Assembly (NCBI GenBank): GCA_963738445.1
Contig: CAVTWS010000024.1
Coordinates: 1-64,000 of the forward strand
Direction of reading: 5' to 3'
From: CAVTWS01 sp963738445
GTDB lineage: Bacteria; Actinomycetota; Acidimicrobiia; Acidimicrobiales; SHLQ01
DNA length: 64,000 nt
Part shown: positions 8,691 to 16,816 of the stretch, piece after piece
Layout: each line of letters opens with the position of its first letter
How positions within the stretch are numbered: position 1 is the stretch's first letter
Position numbers and translations under genes: made by a program
Notes under the pieces: generated by a model
Told to the model about the DNA's origin: nothing
Seen by the model: only the letters and a program-made list of their open reading frames with translations
Databases searched by the model: none

Positions 8691-9091
8691 AGCTCGTCGT
8701 CGACACGGGCGTCTTCAGCGCCTCGCTCAGCCGCCGACGCCGTTCCCGGCTCCAGTCCCACGTCGGGCGCATGGCTGGCCATCAGGTGTTCCTCGCCGCG
8801 GTCACCATCAGCGAGCTCCGATACGGCGCGCTCGTCGCTCAATGGGGTGACGGACGGCGCCAACGCCTCGAAGCGTCGATCCAGGCAACGACAGTGGTCC
8901 CTGTGAGCGACGCGCTTCTCACGGCCCTCGCTGAGCTCCGGCACGCCTGCCGGGTCGCGGGTCATCCGCTTCACGATCGCAGCCACGGCAACGACCTCTG
9001 GATCGCCGCCTCAGCGATCCACATCGGCGCGCCGCTGCTGACCGCTGACGGCGTCTTCGAGGAGACGCCGGGGCTGGCGCTGCTCGTGTAG
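8687..9091 (+). CDS. VapC-like PIN-domain ribonuclease toxin
   Basis: This 134-residue PIN-domain protein is a probable RNA-cleaving toxin. The acidic metal-binding residues are in place: Asp6 (VVDTGVF), Glu43 (ISELRYG), Asp103 (NDLWIAASA) and Asp121 (TADGVF). Start GTG 8687 overlaps the antitoxin stop (GTGA), so the two are translated together. Such modules are common on integrated islands and help stabilise them. It is closest in pattern to VapC toxins with the SELRYG motif. Confidence 0.85.
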   Translation: MKLVVDTGVFSASLSRRRRSRLQSHVGRMAGHQVFLAAVTISELRYGALVAQWGDGRRQRLEASIQATTVVPVSDALLTALAELRHACRVAGHPLHDRSHGNDLWIAASAIHIGAPLLTADGVFEETPGLALLV

Positions 9092-9098
9092 GCGGCGT

Positions 9099-10247
9099 TC
9101 ACGTCGACGCGATCGGCACCACCACTGACGATGGCGTCGGATGCGCAGCCCGGCCGACGGTGTCGAGGAACTCGGCGATTGCTTCGTCCTGGCCGGCCAT
9201 GCGGTGCTGGTAGCGGAGGGCGGCGTCGCTCGAGGCGTGGCCGAGCCTGGCCATCAGCGCCCGTAGCGGCGCGCCGCTCGCCGCGGCCAGCGTGGCGTTG
9301 GTGTGCCGCAGGTCGTGGAACCTCAGGCCCTCCATCCCCGTCGCCGCGCACGCTGGGAGCCACACCCGCTTGCGGAAGTTGTGGCGGCGCAGCGGCGTGC
9401 CCTCGGCCGTCATGAAGACCAGGCCGTCGACGCCCGGGGCGCCGAACACGGATAGGTGCGCCTCCAGTGCCTCGACGAGGAACGACGGCAGGGACACGGT
9501 GCGGATGCCGGCGTCGGTCTTCGGCGGGCCCCAATTGAGGGTGCCGTTGATCTCGGTGGCCTGCTCCTCGACCCGGACCCGCTTGTGCAGTAGGTCGACG
9601 TGCCGGCGGCGAAGCGCCGCCAGCTCACCCCAGCGGAGGCCGCCGTAGGCCGCCAGCAGCAGGAGCGCCTTCCAGCGGTCCTCGACGGTGTCGACGAGGG
9701 CGCTCACGTCCTCGGGTGTCGCGAAGCGCAGGTCGGGCAGGCGCTCCTTGCCGGCGCCCTTGACCCGGCACGGGTTGCGGGCGATGAGCTCGGCGTCGAC
9801 GGCGGACTCCATCACCGCCTTGAGCACCCGGTACGCCTTCGCCACCGAGTTCGAGCACAGCCGACTGTTGGCCCGGCGGTCGCCGATCCAGGCTTGCACG
9901 TCGAGTGACGTGATCGATCCGACAGGCCGTGCCTCGAAGCGGGGCAGGAGGTGGTGGTCGAGCAACCCCCGGTACGTCCGCCTCGTCGTCTCCCGAAGGT
10001 GGATCTTCGACGCGAACCACAGTTCGGCCACCGCACCGAAGGTCAGCTCGGCGAGCGCCTGGTCTCGCCACACGTTGCGGGACTGGTCGGTCTCCACCGT
10101 GGCCAGGAAGCGGGCGGCTTCGGCCTTGGTGGGGAAGGTCTGGCCGGCGCTCATGGTCACCCCCGTGTCGGGGTGGCGGTAGCGGGCCTGCCAGCGGCCC
10201 GACGGCAACCGGCGGATCGAGCCGAAGACTCGTCGCCGGCCGGTCAT
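9099..10247 (-). CDS. Tyrosine-type site-specific integrase
   Basis: This 382-residue phage-type recombinase should integrate and excise the island. The N-terminal arm-binding and SAM-like core-binding parts (residues 1-170) precede the catalytic domain with Arg205 (GGLRWGEL), His311-x2-Arg314 (FHDLRHTNATL), His337 (LGHASS) and nucleophile Tyr346 (ALRYQH). The frame continues upstream to 10529, but that part reads through the tRNA-like attachment site (GRFELPTPCSQMAR, a common artefact at tRNA ends), so ATG 10247 (MTGRRRVFGSIRRL) is preferred. The gene reads away from the attachment site about 250 bp upstream. Confidence 0.9.
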   Translation of the reverse strand: MTGRRRVFGSIRRLPSGRWQARYRHPDTGVTMSAGQTFPTKAEAARFLATVETDQSRNVWRDQALAELTFGAVAELWFASKIHLRETTRRTYRGLLDHHLLPRFEARPVGSITSLDVQAWIGDRRANSRLCSNSVAKAYRVLKAVMESAVDAELIARNPCRVKGAGKERLPDLRFATPEDVSALVDTVEDRWKALLLLAAYGGLRWGELAALRRRHVDLLHKRVRVEEQATEINGTLNWGPPKTDAGIRTVSLPSFLVEALEAHLSVFGAPGVDGLVFMTAEGTPLRRHNFRKRVWLPACAATGMEGLRFHDLRHTNATLAAASGAPLRALMARLGHASSDAALRYQHRMAGQDEAIAEFLDTVGRAAHPTPSSVVVPIAST

Positions 10248-10443
10248 GGCGTCGGCTCCGGCGCGTGGACGGAATGATCGTGAACTGGCATCGTCGGCTC
10301 CTGGCGCTCGGCGGGACGCCGACACCGGGGAGAAGCACGCGGGTGATGGCACCCGCGTCAACCGACGTCGGCGTGCCACTCCCGTGCCAGAACGGGGCGA
10401 GATCAGCCGGACGAGAGCCGGCTCACCGGACCGGACGGACGCC

Positions 10444-10474
10444 GTGACCGGGTAAACGCCAAACACCCGGTCAC
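10444..10474. repeat. Perfect 10-bp inverted repeat beside the attachment site
   Basis: GTGACCGGGT (10444-10453) pairs exactly with ACCCGGTCAC (10465-10474) around an 11-nt loop. No T-tract follows. It lies between the integrase start and the tRNA fragment, so a recombination accessory site or an integrase-gene operator is as likely as a terminator. Confidence 0.45.
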
Positions 10475-10484
10475 AGGCGTGACC

Positions 10485-10611
10485 TCGTGCCATTTGGGAG
10501 CAGGGGGTCGGGAGTTCGAATCTCCCCATCCCGACTCAGCCTTCGCCCCGGTCAGGGGCTTGCGAGTGCGATGAGCCGGCACACCGGGCAGGCCGTCGTG
10601 CCACTTGGGAG
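10485..10611. repeat. 16-bp near-identical direct repeats flanking the attachment core
   Basis: TCGTGCCATTTGGGAG (10485-10500) and TCGTGCCACTTGGGAG (10596-10611) differ at one base and lie 111 bp apart. The first runs into the tRNA-like core. Their placement fits integrase arm-binding sites or a duplicated piece of the attachment site. Confidence 0.5.
10493..10534 (+). other. Probable attR: 3' half of a tRNA-Pro-like gene
   Basis: From the anticodon loop onward the sequence matches an actinobacterial tRNA-Pro: loop TTTGGGA (anticodon TGG followed by the G expected at position 37), 3' anticodon-stem strand GCAGG, T-arm GGGAG-TTCGAAT-CTCCC, then acceptor strand CATCCCG and A. The 5' half of the tRNA is absent. 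Integrases often use the 3' half of tRNA genes, so this is read as the right junction of an island whose intact tRNA copy lies left of the window. Confidence 0.55.
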
Positions 10612-10830
10612 TGGACCGGCAGCACGGCAGGCGGTGGTCGGTCGTCCGCCGAACGGTCATCAACAGAACGCACGCCTCGACGCGGCCGTGTCATCACCCG
10701 CTGGCGACGGCTCATTGGACACATGCCCGCCGACGGGTGCGTCGACCAACGTGGGGACGCTCGACAGCGCCGGCTGGAGAATCCGATCCAGCCCGGCGGC
10801 ACCTGGCGCACCACGGCCAGCTCCGAGCCT
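10535..10830. other. Intergenic stretch right of the attachment site, no gene supported
   Basis: Apart from one copy of the 16-bp repeat at 10596-10611, nothing recognisable is seen between the tRNA fragment and the promoter of the first chromosomal gene. Open frames here are compositional. Confidence 0.4.
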
Positions 10831-10846
10831 AAAGAGGGTACTCTTC
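10831..10846. promoter_or_regulatory. Palindromic operator and -10 box upstream of the crotonase
   Basis: AAAGAG-GGTA-CTCTTC, with a perfect inner 5-bp palindrome. The box TACTCT (10839-10844) ends 6 nt before ATG 10851, so bound repressor would cover the -10 element of a leaderless promoter. Confidence 0.55.
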
Positions 10847-10850
10847 CGGC

Positions 10851-11690
10851 ATGTCAGATCGGACGGACGTGTTCAGAGGCCAGGGCGTCCCAGGTTTGTC
10901 GGTCGAGCACGACGGATCGGCGCTCACCCTCGTCCTCGACCGGCCGGAACGGAAGAACGCGCTCACCACCGCGATGATCGAGTGCATCACCCGGTCGGTC
11001 CGCGACGCCTCCACCGACGACGACACGCGAGTCATCGTCCTCCGCTCGACCGGGCCCGACTTCTGCTCCGGGATCGACCTGGTCGACTCGAACCCCGCCG
11101 GTCCCGACGGGAGGCCACCGAAGATGCGGACCGGCCATCTCCAGCGCCGCTTCGCGGTCGGCGCCCACGACATGATCCAGACCCTGGCCGATTCCGAGGT
11201 TCCAATCGTCTCGGCGGTGCGGGGTTGGGCGGCCGGAATCGGCAACATGCTCGCGCTGAGCGCCGACGTCACCGTCGCCACGCCTACTGCGAGGTTCTGG
11301 GTCCCGTTCGTCGCGCGTGGCTTCACGCCCGACAGCGGCAATACGTGGCTCCTGCCTCGGCTGGTCGGGTTGGCGCGGGCGAAGGAGATGGTGCTGCGGG
11401 GCAAACCGGTCGACGGCGAGAAGGCCGCGGCTTGGGGCCTCATCGCCGAATGTGTTCCGGAGGATGCGCTCGATACTGCGGTGGCCGAGGTGGTCGAGGA
11501 GTTCCGCACCGGCGCAAGCGTGGCCGCCGGCCTCACCCGCCTCCTCCTGCATCAGAACATCTCGGCGGATCTGCCGACCGCGCTCCGGAACGAGGCGATC
11601 CACGAAGAGCTCGCCGTGCGATCCGACGACTTCAAAGAAGGTATGCGGGCCTTCAGGCAGCGCCGGCCTCCCGAGTACACCGGTTGGTGA
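10851..11690 (+). CDS. Enoyl-CoA hydratase/isomerase family protein
   Basis: A 279-residue crotonase-fold protein expected to hydrate or isomerise an enoyl-CoA in a beta-oxidation-type pathway. The oxyanion-hole segments are visible as FCSGIDLVDS (about residue 70) and RGWAAGIGNMLALSADV (about 123-140). It resembles the crotonase at 43508 in the PxSxxTWxLPRxVG motif (PDSGNTWLLPRLVG). It is the first chromosomal gene right of the island and stands alone, with its own leaderless promoter carrying the shared palindrome, so it probably belongs to the same regulon as the genes downstream. Confidence 0.85.
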   Translation: MSDRTDVFRGQGVPGLSVEHDGSALTLVLDRPERKNALTTAMIECITRSVRDASTDDDTRVIVLRSTGPDFCSGIDLVDSNPAGPDGRPPKMRTGHLQRRFAVGAHDMIQTLADSEVPIVSAVRGWAAGIGNMLALSADVTVATPTARFWVPFVARGFTPDSGNTWLLPRLVGLARAKEMVLRGKPVDGEKAAAWGLIAECVPEDALDTAVAEVVEEFRTGASVAAGLTRLLLHQNISADLPTALRNEAIHEELAVRSDDFKEGMRAFRQRRPPEYTGW

Positions 11691-11795
11691 AGAGGCTTCT
11701 TCGCGCGGACTGATCCTGGCTCCGTCGATCGACGCCAGCGGTGGATCACGGCCGCGACAGGTCGAGGGGCTTGCCCAACGAAGTCGCCGCGATGC

Positions 11796-11833
11796 TAGGG
11801 TTTCGGCCATTCAACATATTCAGTGGGCTGAAT
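11796..11833. promoter_or_regulatory. Promoter and palindromic operator upstream of the solute-binding protein
   Basis: TAGGGT (11796-11801) is a plausible -10 box. ATTCAG-TGGG-CTGAAT (11818-11833) is a perfect 6-4-6 palindrome just downstream of it, a position suited to blocking transcription. A further ATTCA half-site lies at 11809-11813. Confidence 0.5.
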
Positions 11834-11875
11834 AGGGGTGCCATTGCCCAGCCGGTCCACCGCAAGGGGGACCTC

Positions 11876-13261
11876 ATGACCAGCCGAACTCAGACAACCC
11901 TGCTGCTACGACTGGTCGCCGTTGCCGCAACGGTGGTGCTGATGGCCAGCGCCTGCGGCGACGACGACGACACGAGCGGGGCCACCGACACGACAGCGGC
12001 ACCCGCTGACACCGAGGCCCCGGACGACACCGCGGCCCCCGACGACACCACGGCCCCCGACGACACTGCGGCCACTGACACCACCCCAGCGCCCGTCGAG
12101 GAGACGCCAGAGGCGTCGCCGGTGCTCATCGCGGCCACGATCGACCAGACCGGGCCGTCGGCCGGGAGTCCGGGCACCCTCGTCGCCATCGAGGCATGGG
12201 TCCAGTACATCAACACCAACGGGGGCGTCGACGGACATCCCGTCGAGCTCGAGGTCCGTGACACGAGGGGCGACGCGGCGGTGGCACAGGCGGCGACCGA
12301 GGAACTCCTGGCGCTCGATCCCGTGTTGTTCCTGCTGGGCACGGCATCGACCGAGACGGCCCAGGCCGACGCACTGTCGGCGGCCGAGGTGCCGGTCATG
12401 GGCGTCGGGTACAACCCGAGCGTCTGGGGCGGCTACATCGGTGCCCTGAACCTGGCCTGCAGCCTCGAGGCCGAGGCGCAGTTCCCGTGCGGCATCCCCA
12501 ACGCTTTCGCGGTGACCACAACGTTCGGCGCCGTCGTCGACGAACAGGTACTGGGGGCCCAGAGCGCCGGTGCCACCGTCCTCGGTGCGGCTGCCTGCGC
12601 CGAGGTCGACTCCTGCTCAGCCTCTGAACCCATCCGCCTCGCCGTTGCGGCCCAACTCGGTCTCGAGACGTTCCCAGTCATCCGGGTGAGCTCCACCGCC
12701 ACCGACTACTCGGCCGAGTGCATCCAGTGGATCCAGAACGATGTCGACTTCATCCAGATCGGCGGCAGCGCCACGCTGGGTGTCAACCTGATCGCCTCGT
12801 GCCTCGACCAGGGCTACGAAGGTATCTGGGGGGCGTCGGCCGGCTCAGTGCAGGGTGAGCTCATCCGGGTGGAGGGCATCACCCTCGCCGGTGGACTCAA
12901 CGCCTTCCCGTGGTGGGTCGACGACCCCCTCGTCCAGGAGTACCGCGACGCCATGGAGGCCGCCGGCGCCGATGACGCCGACATCGCCGACCCCTCGGCG
13001 ACCGGCATGTGGAGCGCGCTGCAGCTGTTCGCCAAGGCCCAAGAGGCAGGCCTCAGCGACGCACCAACCGGCGCCGAGACCCTCGCCAACATGTTCACGG
13101 TCGAGAACGAGACCCTGGGCGGCCTGATCGCGCCGATCACCATCACGGACGACCTCACCACCCGCAGCCGGAACTGCTTCTGGCCCTACATCCTCCAAGA
13201 CGGCGAGTTCACCAACCCCCTCGGTGGGCTGACCTACCAGTGCAGCCCGGCCGAGAGCTGA
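11876..13261 (+). CDS. Lipoprotein substrate-binding protein of a branched-chain-amino-acid-type ABC transporter
   Basis: A 461-residue exported binding protein. A signal peptide with a lipobox (MASAC, about residues 22-26) is followed by an Asp/Thr/Pro linker built from APDDT-like repeats up to about residue 75, then a Peripla_BP_6 (LivJ-like) domain. ATG 11876 is chosen because AAGGGGG lies 6 nt upstream; the frame is open earlier but non-coding in character. No permease or ATPase genes are nearby, so it must work with a transporter encoded elsewhere or act as a sensor. The operator upstream suggests that its ligand is the substrate, or an intermediate, of the catabolic cluster. Confidence 0.85.
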   Translation: MTSRTQTTLLLRLVAVAATVVLMASACGDDDDTSGATDTTAAPADTEAPDDTAAPDDTTAPDDTAATDTTPAPVEETPEASPVLIAATIDQTGPSAGSPGTLVAIEAWVQYINTNGGVDGHPVELEVRDTRGDAAVAQAATEELLALDPVLFLLGTASTETAQADALSAAEVPVMGVGYNPSVWGGYIGALNLACSLEAEAQFPCGIPNAFAVTTTFGAVVDEQVLGAQSAGATVLGAAACAEVDSCSASEPIRLAVAAQLGLETFPVIRVSSTATDYSAECIQWIQNDVDFIQIGGSATLGVNLIASCLDQGYEGIWGASAGSVQGELIRVEGITLAGGLNAFPWWVDDPLVQEYRDAMEAAGADDADIADPSATGMWSALQLFAKAQEAGLSDAPTGAETLANMFTVENETLGGLIAPITITDDLTTRSRNCFWPYILQDGEFTNPLGGLTYQCSPAES

Positions 13262-13266
13262 GTGCC

Positions 13267-14077
13267 GTGCCCGACGCGAGTGTGAAGCCGAGCACCCGGC
13301 CGATCTCCGGCCTCATCGGTGCGGAGCTTCCCGACATCGATCTGCGCGAGCCGTTGACCGATGACATCGTGTCCTTCATCAGCGAGGCCCTCACCGAGCA
13401 CAGCGTCGTGGTCATGCCCAGGCAGGACATCGGTCCCGCCGAGCATGTCGCGCTGGCCGCGCGCCCTCGGCGAGATCAAGCTGCCCCCCGACTACTTCCC
13501 CGAGACCCTGCGCGACCGCGGGTATCCCGAGATCGGGGTGATCTCCACCGAGAACCAGTTGGCGTACCTGACGGATCGATGGCACACCGACGTCACCTGG
13601 CTGGCCAATCCGCCGCGATACTCGATCCTGCACATGCAACAGCCCCCACCGGCCGGTGGCGACACGTTGTGGGCCAGCCAGTACGCGGCCTACGACTGGC
13701 TTTCCGAGCCCATGAAGCGTTTCGTCGAAACGCTCACGGTCCGGCATCAGCTGCCCGACGCGCCCGACTTCGCCACCGATCATCCGGTGGTGTGCCAGAA
13801 CCCGATCTCGGGACGCAAGGCCCTGTTCGTGAACCGGGTGTTCTCCACCCGAATCAACGAGCTCAGCGAGGGCGAGAGCGAGGCACTTCTCGCTTACCTC
13901 TGCGCGCACGGCACCCGACCCGACTTCATCTGCCGCTGGCGGTGGACCGAAGGCGATGTGGCGATCTGGGACAACCACTACGTGCAGCATTACGCGGTGG
14001 CCGACTATCGCCCTCACGCCCGAAAGATCCACCGCATCGAAGTGGTGGGCGAGCCGCCGGTCGCCGCCACGTCCTGA
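13267..14077 (+). CDS. TauD/TfdA-family dioxygenase (frameshifted)
   Basis: An Fe(II)/2-oxoglutarate-dependent oxygenase of about 270 residues. The iron ligands are visible as HTD (RWHTDVTW) and the distal His (RKIHRIEVVG). The start GTG 13267 lies 5 nt after the previous stop. The frame breaks at about 13457-13468: the first part ends EHVALAAR and the rest continues LGEIKLPPDYFPE one frame later, as if one extra base sat in GCGCGCCCTCGG. Family members hydroxylate sulfonates, carboxylates or related small acids; the substrate here is unknown. It converges on a second TauD gene at 14101. Confidence 0.75.
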
Positions 14078-14100
14078 AGCGACACGTCGCCAGGGCGCGA

Positions 14101-15015
14101 CTACGAGAGGTCGCCCTCGAGCGGATGCGATCGGAACCCGTCAGGGCCGACCGGCAGGTCGCCAGCGATCGTGATGCGGTGCATCGTTCGCCGCTCACCG
14201 TGAGGCACGTCGATCGGCGCGAGATGAGCGGTCGCCCGGTTGTCCCAGAAGGCGATGGAGTCCCGCTCCCACCGGAACCGAACCGTGTTGAACGGGTCCT
14301 CGGTGTGTGCGTAGAGCAGCTCCAGCACCCGGTCGCTCTCCCGGTTCGAGAGCTCGACGATGTACCTCGTGAAGTTCCGGTTCACGAAGAGCGCCCGCTC
14401 GCCCGACTCCGGATGCACTCTCACGATCGGATGGACGGACTTGATAGGGCGAGACATGAACTCGGCGGCGTACGGGTCGACCCGATCGCCGCGGATGAGC
14501 GGAAGCACGTTCTGGTGTACGGCGTGCAGCTCGTCGCACAGGCGACGCAAGGGCGCCGAGAGGCTCTCGTAGGCGGCGACGAGGTTCGTGAACTGCGTGT
14601 CACCGCCGTACTGGGGCACCACCACGCCGCGCAGGATCGAACCGAGCGGCGGATTCGGTACGAAGGTGACATCGGTGTGCCAACAGCTGGCGATGTTGGA
14701 CGCCTGACCGTCGACCTGCTGCTGCTCCCGGACCTCGTTGTCGAGCAGGAGGATCTCCGGTAGATCCGGATACACGGGCGGGAGGGTCGGATGGGCGGGA
14801 GTGACCGTTCCGAAGTACCGACCGAACTCGACCTGCTGCGCCGGGGTGATGCGTTGGTCGCGGAAGAAGATCACCTTCCACTGCACGAGCGCGGCACGAA
14901 TGGCGGCGACGGTTGCCGAGTCGATCGGACCGGCGAGGTCCACCCCGTGGATCTCGGCACCGATGACCGGGCTCAGCGGGCGAACGTCGAGATGAGTTGC
15001 GATGGTCGACTCCAC
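14101..15015 (-). CDS. TauD/TfdA-family 2-oxoglutarate-dependent dioxygenase
   Basis: A complete 304-residue enzyme beginning MESTIATHLDVRPLSPVIGA, the usual TauD start (VRPLxPxIGAEIxGVDL). The iron-binding HTD is in CWHTDVTFVP and the distal His in RTMHRITIAGD, followed by the usual C-terminal Arg region. It resembles the frameshifted neighbour only at family level, so the two are not recent duplicates. It is transcribed divergently from the aldo/keto reductase, and both promoters would lie around the palindrome at 15065. Confidence 0.88.
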   Translation of the reverse strand: MESTIATHLDVRPLSPVIGAEIHGVDLAGPIDSATVAAIRAALVQWKVIFFRDQRITPAQQVEFGRYFGTVTPAHPTLPPVYPDLPEILLLDNEVREQQQVDGQASNIASCWHTDVTFVPNPPLGSILRGVVVPQYGGDTQFTNLVAAYESLSAPLRRLCDELHAVHQNVLPLIRGDRVDPYAAEFMSRPIKSVHPIVRVHPESGERALFVNRNFTRYIVELSNRESDRVLELLYAHTEDPFNTVRFRWERDSIAFWDNRATAHLAPIDVPHGERRTMHRITIAGDLPVGPDGFRSHPLEGDLS

Positions 15016-15064
15016 GAGCGAACCCTAGCTGACGGCCCGGCGCGGGACTACGGGTGCGGAACAA

Positions 15065-15080
15065 ACTGAGTATCCTCATT
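15065..15080. promoter_or_regulatory. Palindromic operator between divergent TauD and aldo/keto reductase genes
   Basis: ACTGAG-TATC-CTCATT. It contains TATCCT (15071-15076) on the plus strand and GATACT on the minus strand, so one bound dimer could control both directions, including the long operon that starts with the reductase. Confidence 0.55.
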
Positions 15081-15134
15081 CCACCAGGCTTGTCACCCCG
15101 CCGGGGCCGGCCGCACGACGCCGAGGAGGAGTGC

Positions 15135-16113
15135 ATGAAGTTCGTCCGTCTGGGCCGGACCGGCCTCGAGGTATCGAAGATCTGCCTCGGCTGCATGAGC
15201 TTCGGCGACACCGGGCGCGGGACACACAGCTGGACCCTCGACGAGGCGAACAGCAGGTCACTCATCGCACAGCGCCCTCGAATCGGGCATCAATTTCTTC
15301 GACACCGCCAACGTGTACTCACTCGGCTCGAGCGAGGAGATCGTCGGGCGAGCCCTCCGCGACCTCGCGAATCGCGACGAGGTGGTGATCGCCACCAAGG
15401 TGCACGGACCGATGCGCGAGGGTCGAAACGCCATGGGCCTGTCCCGCAAAGCGATCCTCACCGAGGTGGACGCGAGCCTGCGACGCCTCGATACCGACTA
15501 CATCGACCTCTACCAGATCCACCGTTGGGATCCGCGCACGCCGATCGAGGAGACCTTGCAGGCGCTCCACGACATCGTCTCGGCCGGCAAGGTGCGGTAC
15601 ATCGGGGCCTCGTCGATGTTCGCCTGGCAGTTCAGCAAGGCGCTGTACACGGCAGAACTGATGGGCATCACCCGCTTCGTCAGCATGCAGAACCATTACA
15701 ACCTGCTCAACCGCGAAGAGGAGCGCGAGATGATGCCGCTGTGCGTCGACCAGGGCATTGGCGTCATGCCCTGGAGCCCACTCGCCCGCGGTCGACTCAC
15801 CCGCAGCTGGGACTCCACCACCGCCCGGTCCGAATCCGACGAGTTCGGCCGGTCTCTCTACGACACCGCGCCGGGCGACCGGGCGATCGTCGAATCGGTC
15901 GCGAGCCTGGCCGCCGAACGCGGTGTGCCCCGAGCCCAGGTCGCCATGGCCTGGATGCTGTCGAAGCCGTGGGTCACCGCACCGATCGTCGGCGTCACGA
16001 AACTCGATCACGTCGACGACGCGGTTGCCGCCGTCGACCTTGCCCTCTCGGCCGAGGAGATCGCCCGGCTCGAGGAGCCGTACATGCCGCACCCGGTCGT
16101 CGGGTTCCGGTAG
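15135..16113 (+). CDS. Aldo/keto reductase (frameshifted)
   Basis: An NADPH-dependent aldo/keto reductase of about 325 residues, similar in pattern to YajO/Tas-type members (MKFVRLGRTGLEVSKICLGC). The catalytic region contains FFDTANVYSLGSSEEIVG (Asp and Tyr) and ATKVHGP (Lys). The C-terminal WMLSKPWVTAPIVGVTKLDH matches the cofactor site. The frame breaks at about 15266-15281 (CAGCGCCCTCGAA), with one base too many. ATG 15135 has a GAGGAGG ribosome-binding site. It lies 13 nt before the ferredoxin gene and probably heads that operon. Confidence 0.8.
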
Positions 16114-16126
16114 GGCGGGGTCAACG

Positions 16127-16816
16127 ATGGCAACCATCCGGTTCTTTGCCGAGGTCGACGCCGGCCCGTGCACGGGCTGCAAACTGTGCGACCTCGTCTG
16201 CCCGAGCGGGGCCATCACGATGGTTGATCGAAAGGCAGTGATCGACGACCCCATGTGCATCGGCTGCGGACGCTGTGTCGACCGCTGTCCGGAGGACATC
16301 ATGTGGATGTCCGAACGTGCCGAGCCGCTGATCAAGACGGTCCGCGCCGACGAGGTCGACCAGGTCGAGGTCGCCGCGCTTCTCGACCGCGCCGGGATCG
16401 ATGCCGCGGTGTCGGTGTGCGTCTGCACATTGACACCGGCATCGGAGATCGCCGCCGCGGTGGTCAAGGGCGCCCGGAACCTCGACGAGGTGTCCGAGAT
16501 GACCGGCATGCGCTCGGGTTGCGGCATCTACTGCGTGGCCCCCGCGTTGCGGTTGCTCCAGGCTGCGGGCGCCGACATCTCCACCCCGCGGGGTCACCGC
16601 TGGTACCCGTGCGCCGTCGCCCTCTGGGACGTCTCCGACGCCGCTCGCGCCGCCTACCCCGATGCGTTCATCAACGAGGACCGCAAGGTGTTCGACCCCG
16701 ACGCCCGGTACCTTCCGCTCCCGGCGGTTCGGCCGGCGACTCCACCCGCCGATCCCGAGCTCGACCGCCAGGCACGGATCGAGGCTCTGCTCGCGAGCCG
16801 GAGGAACGACCGATGA
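16127..16816 (+). CDS. Ferredoxin with two [4Fe-4S] motifs fused to a BFD-like [2Fe-2S] domain (copy 1)
   Basis: A 229-residue electron-transfer protein. Residues 10-60 carry two complete CxxCxxCxxxCP motifs (CTGCKLCDLVCP and CIGCGRCVDRCP). Residues 100-150 resemble the bacterioferritin-associated ferredoxin fold, with CVCTLT and a later GCGIYC supplying four cysteines. The order 2x[4Fe-4S] plus BFD suggests a dedicated electron donor. Its TGA overlaps the ATG of the next gene by 4 nt, so it is probably made together with the unrecognised protein at 16813. A second such pair occurs at 19728/20393. The redox partner is unknown. Confidence 0.8.
   Translation: MATIRFFAEVDAGPCTGCKLCDLVCPSGAITMVDRKAVIDDPMCIGCGRCVDRCPEDIMWMSERAEPLIKTVRADEVDQVEVAALLDRAGIDAAVSVCVCTLTPASEIAAAVVKGARNLDEVSEMTGMRSGCGIYCVAPALRLLQAAGADISTPRGHRWYPCAVALWDVSDAARAAYPDAFINEDRKVFDPDARYLPLPAVRPATPPADPELDRQARIEALLASRRNDR

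Noticed and set aside
10248..10529. N-terminal extension of the integrase frame (start at 10529)
   Set aside because: The extension reads backwards through the tRNA-like T-arm and gives GRFELPTPCSQMAR, a well-known artefact of tRNA ends. Family length and the ATG at 10247 fit better.
10440..10534. A complete tRNA gene
   Set aside because: Only the part from the anticodon loop to the acceptor 3' strand is present. The sequence upstream cannot pair with it, so no full cloverleaf forms.
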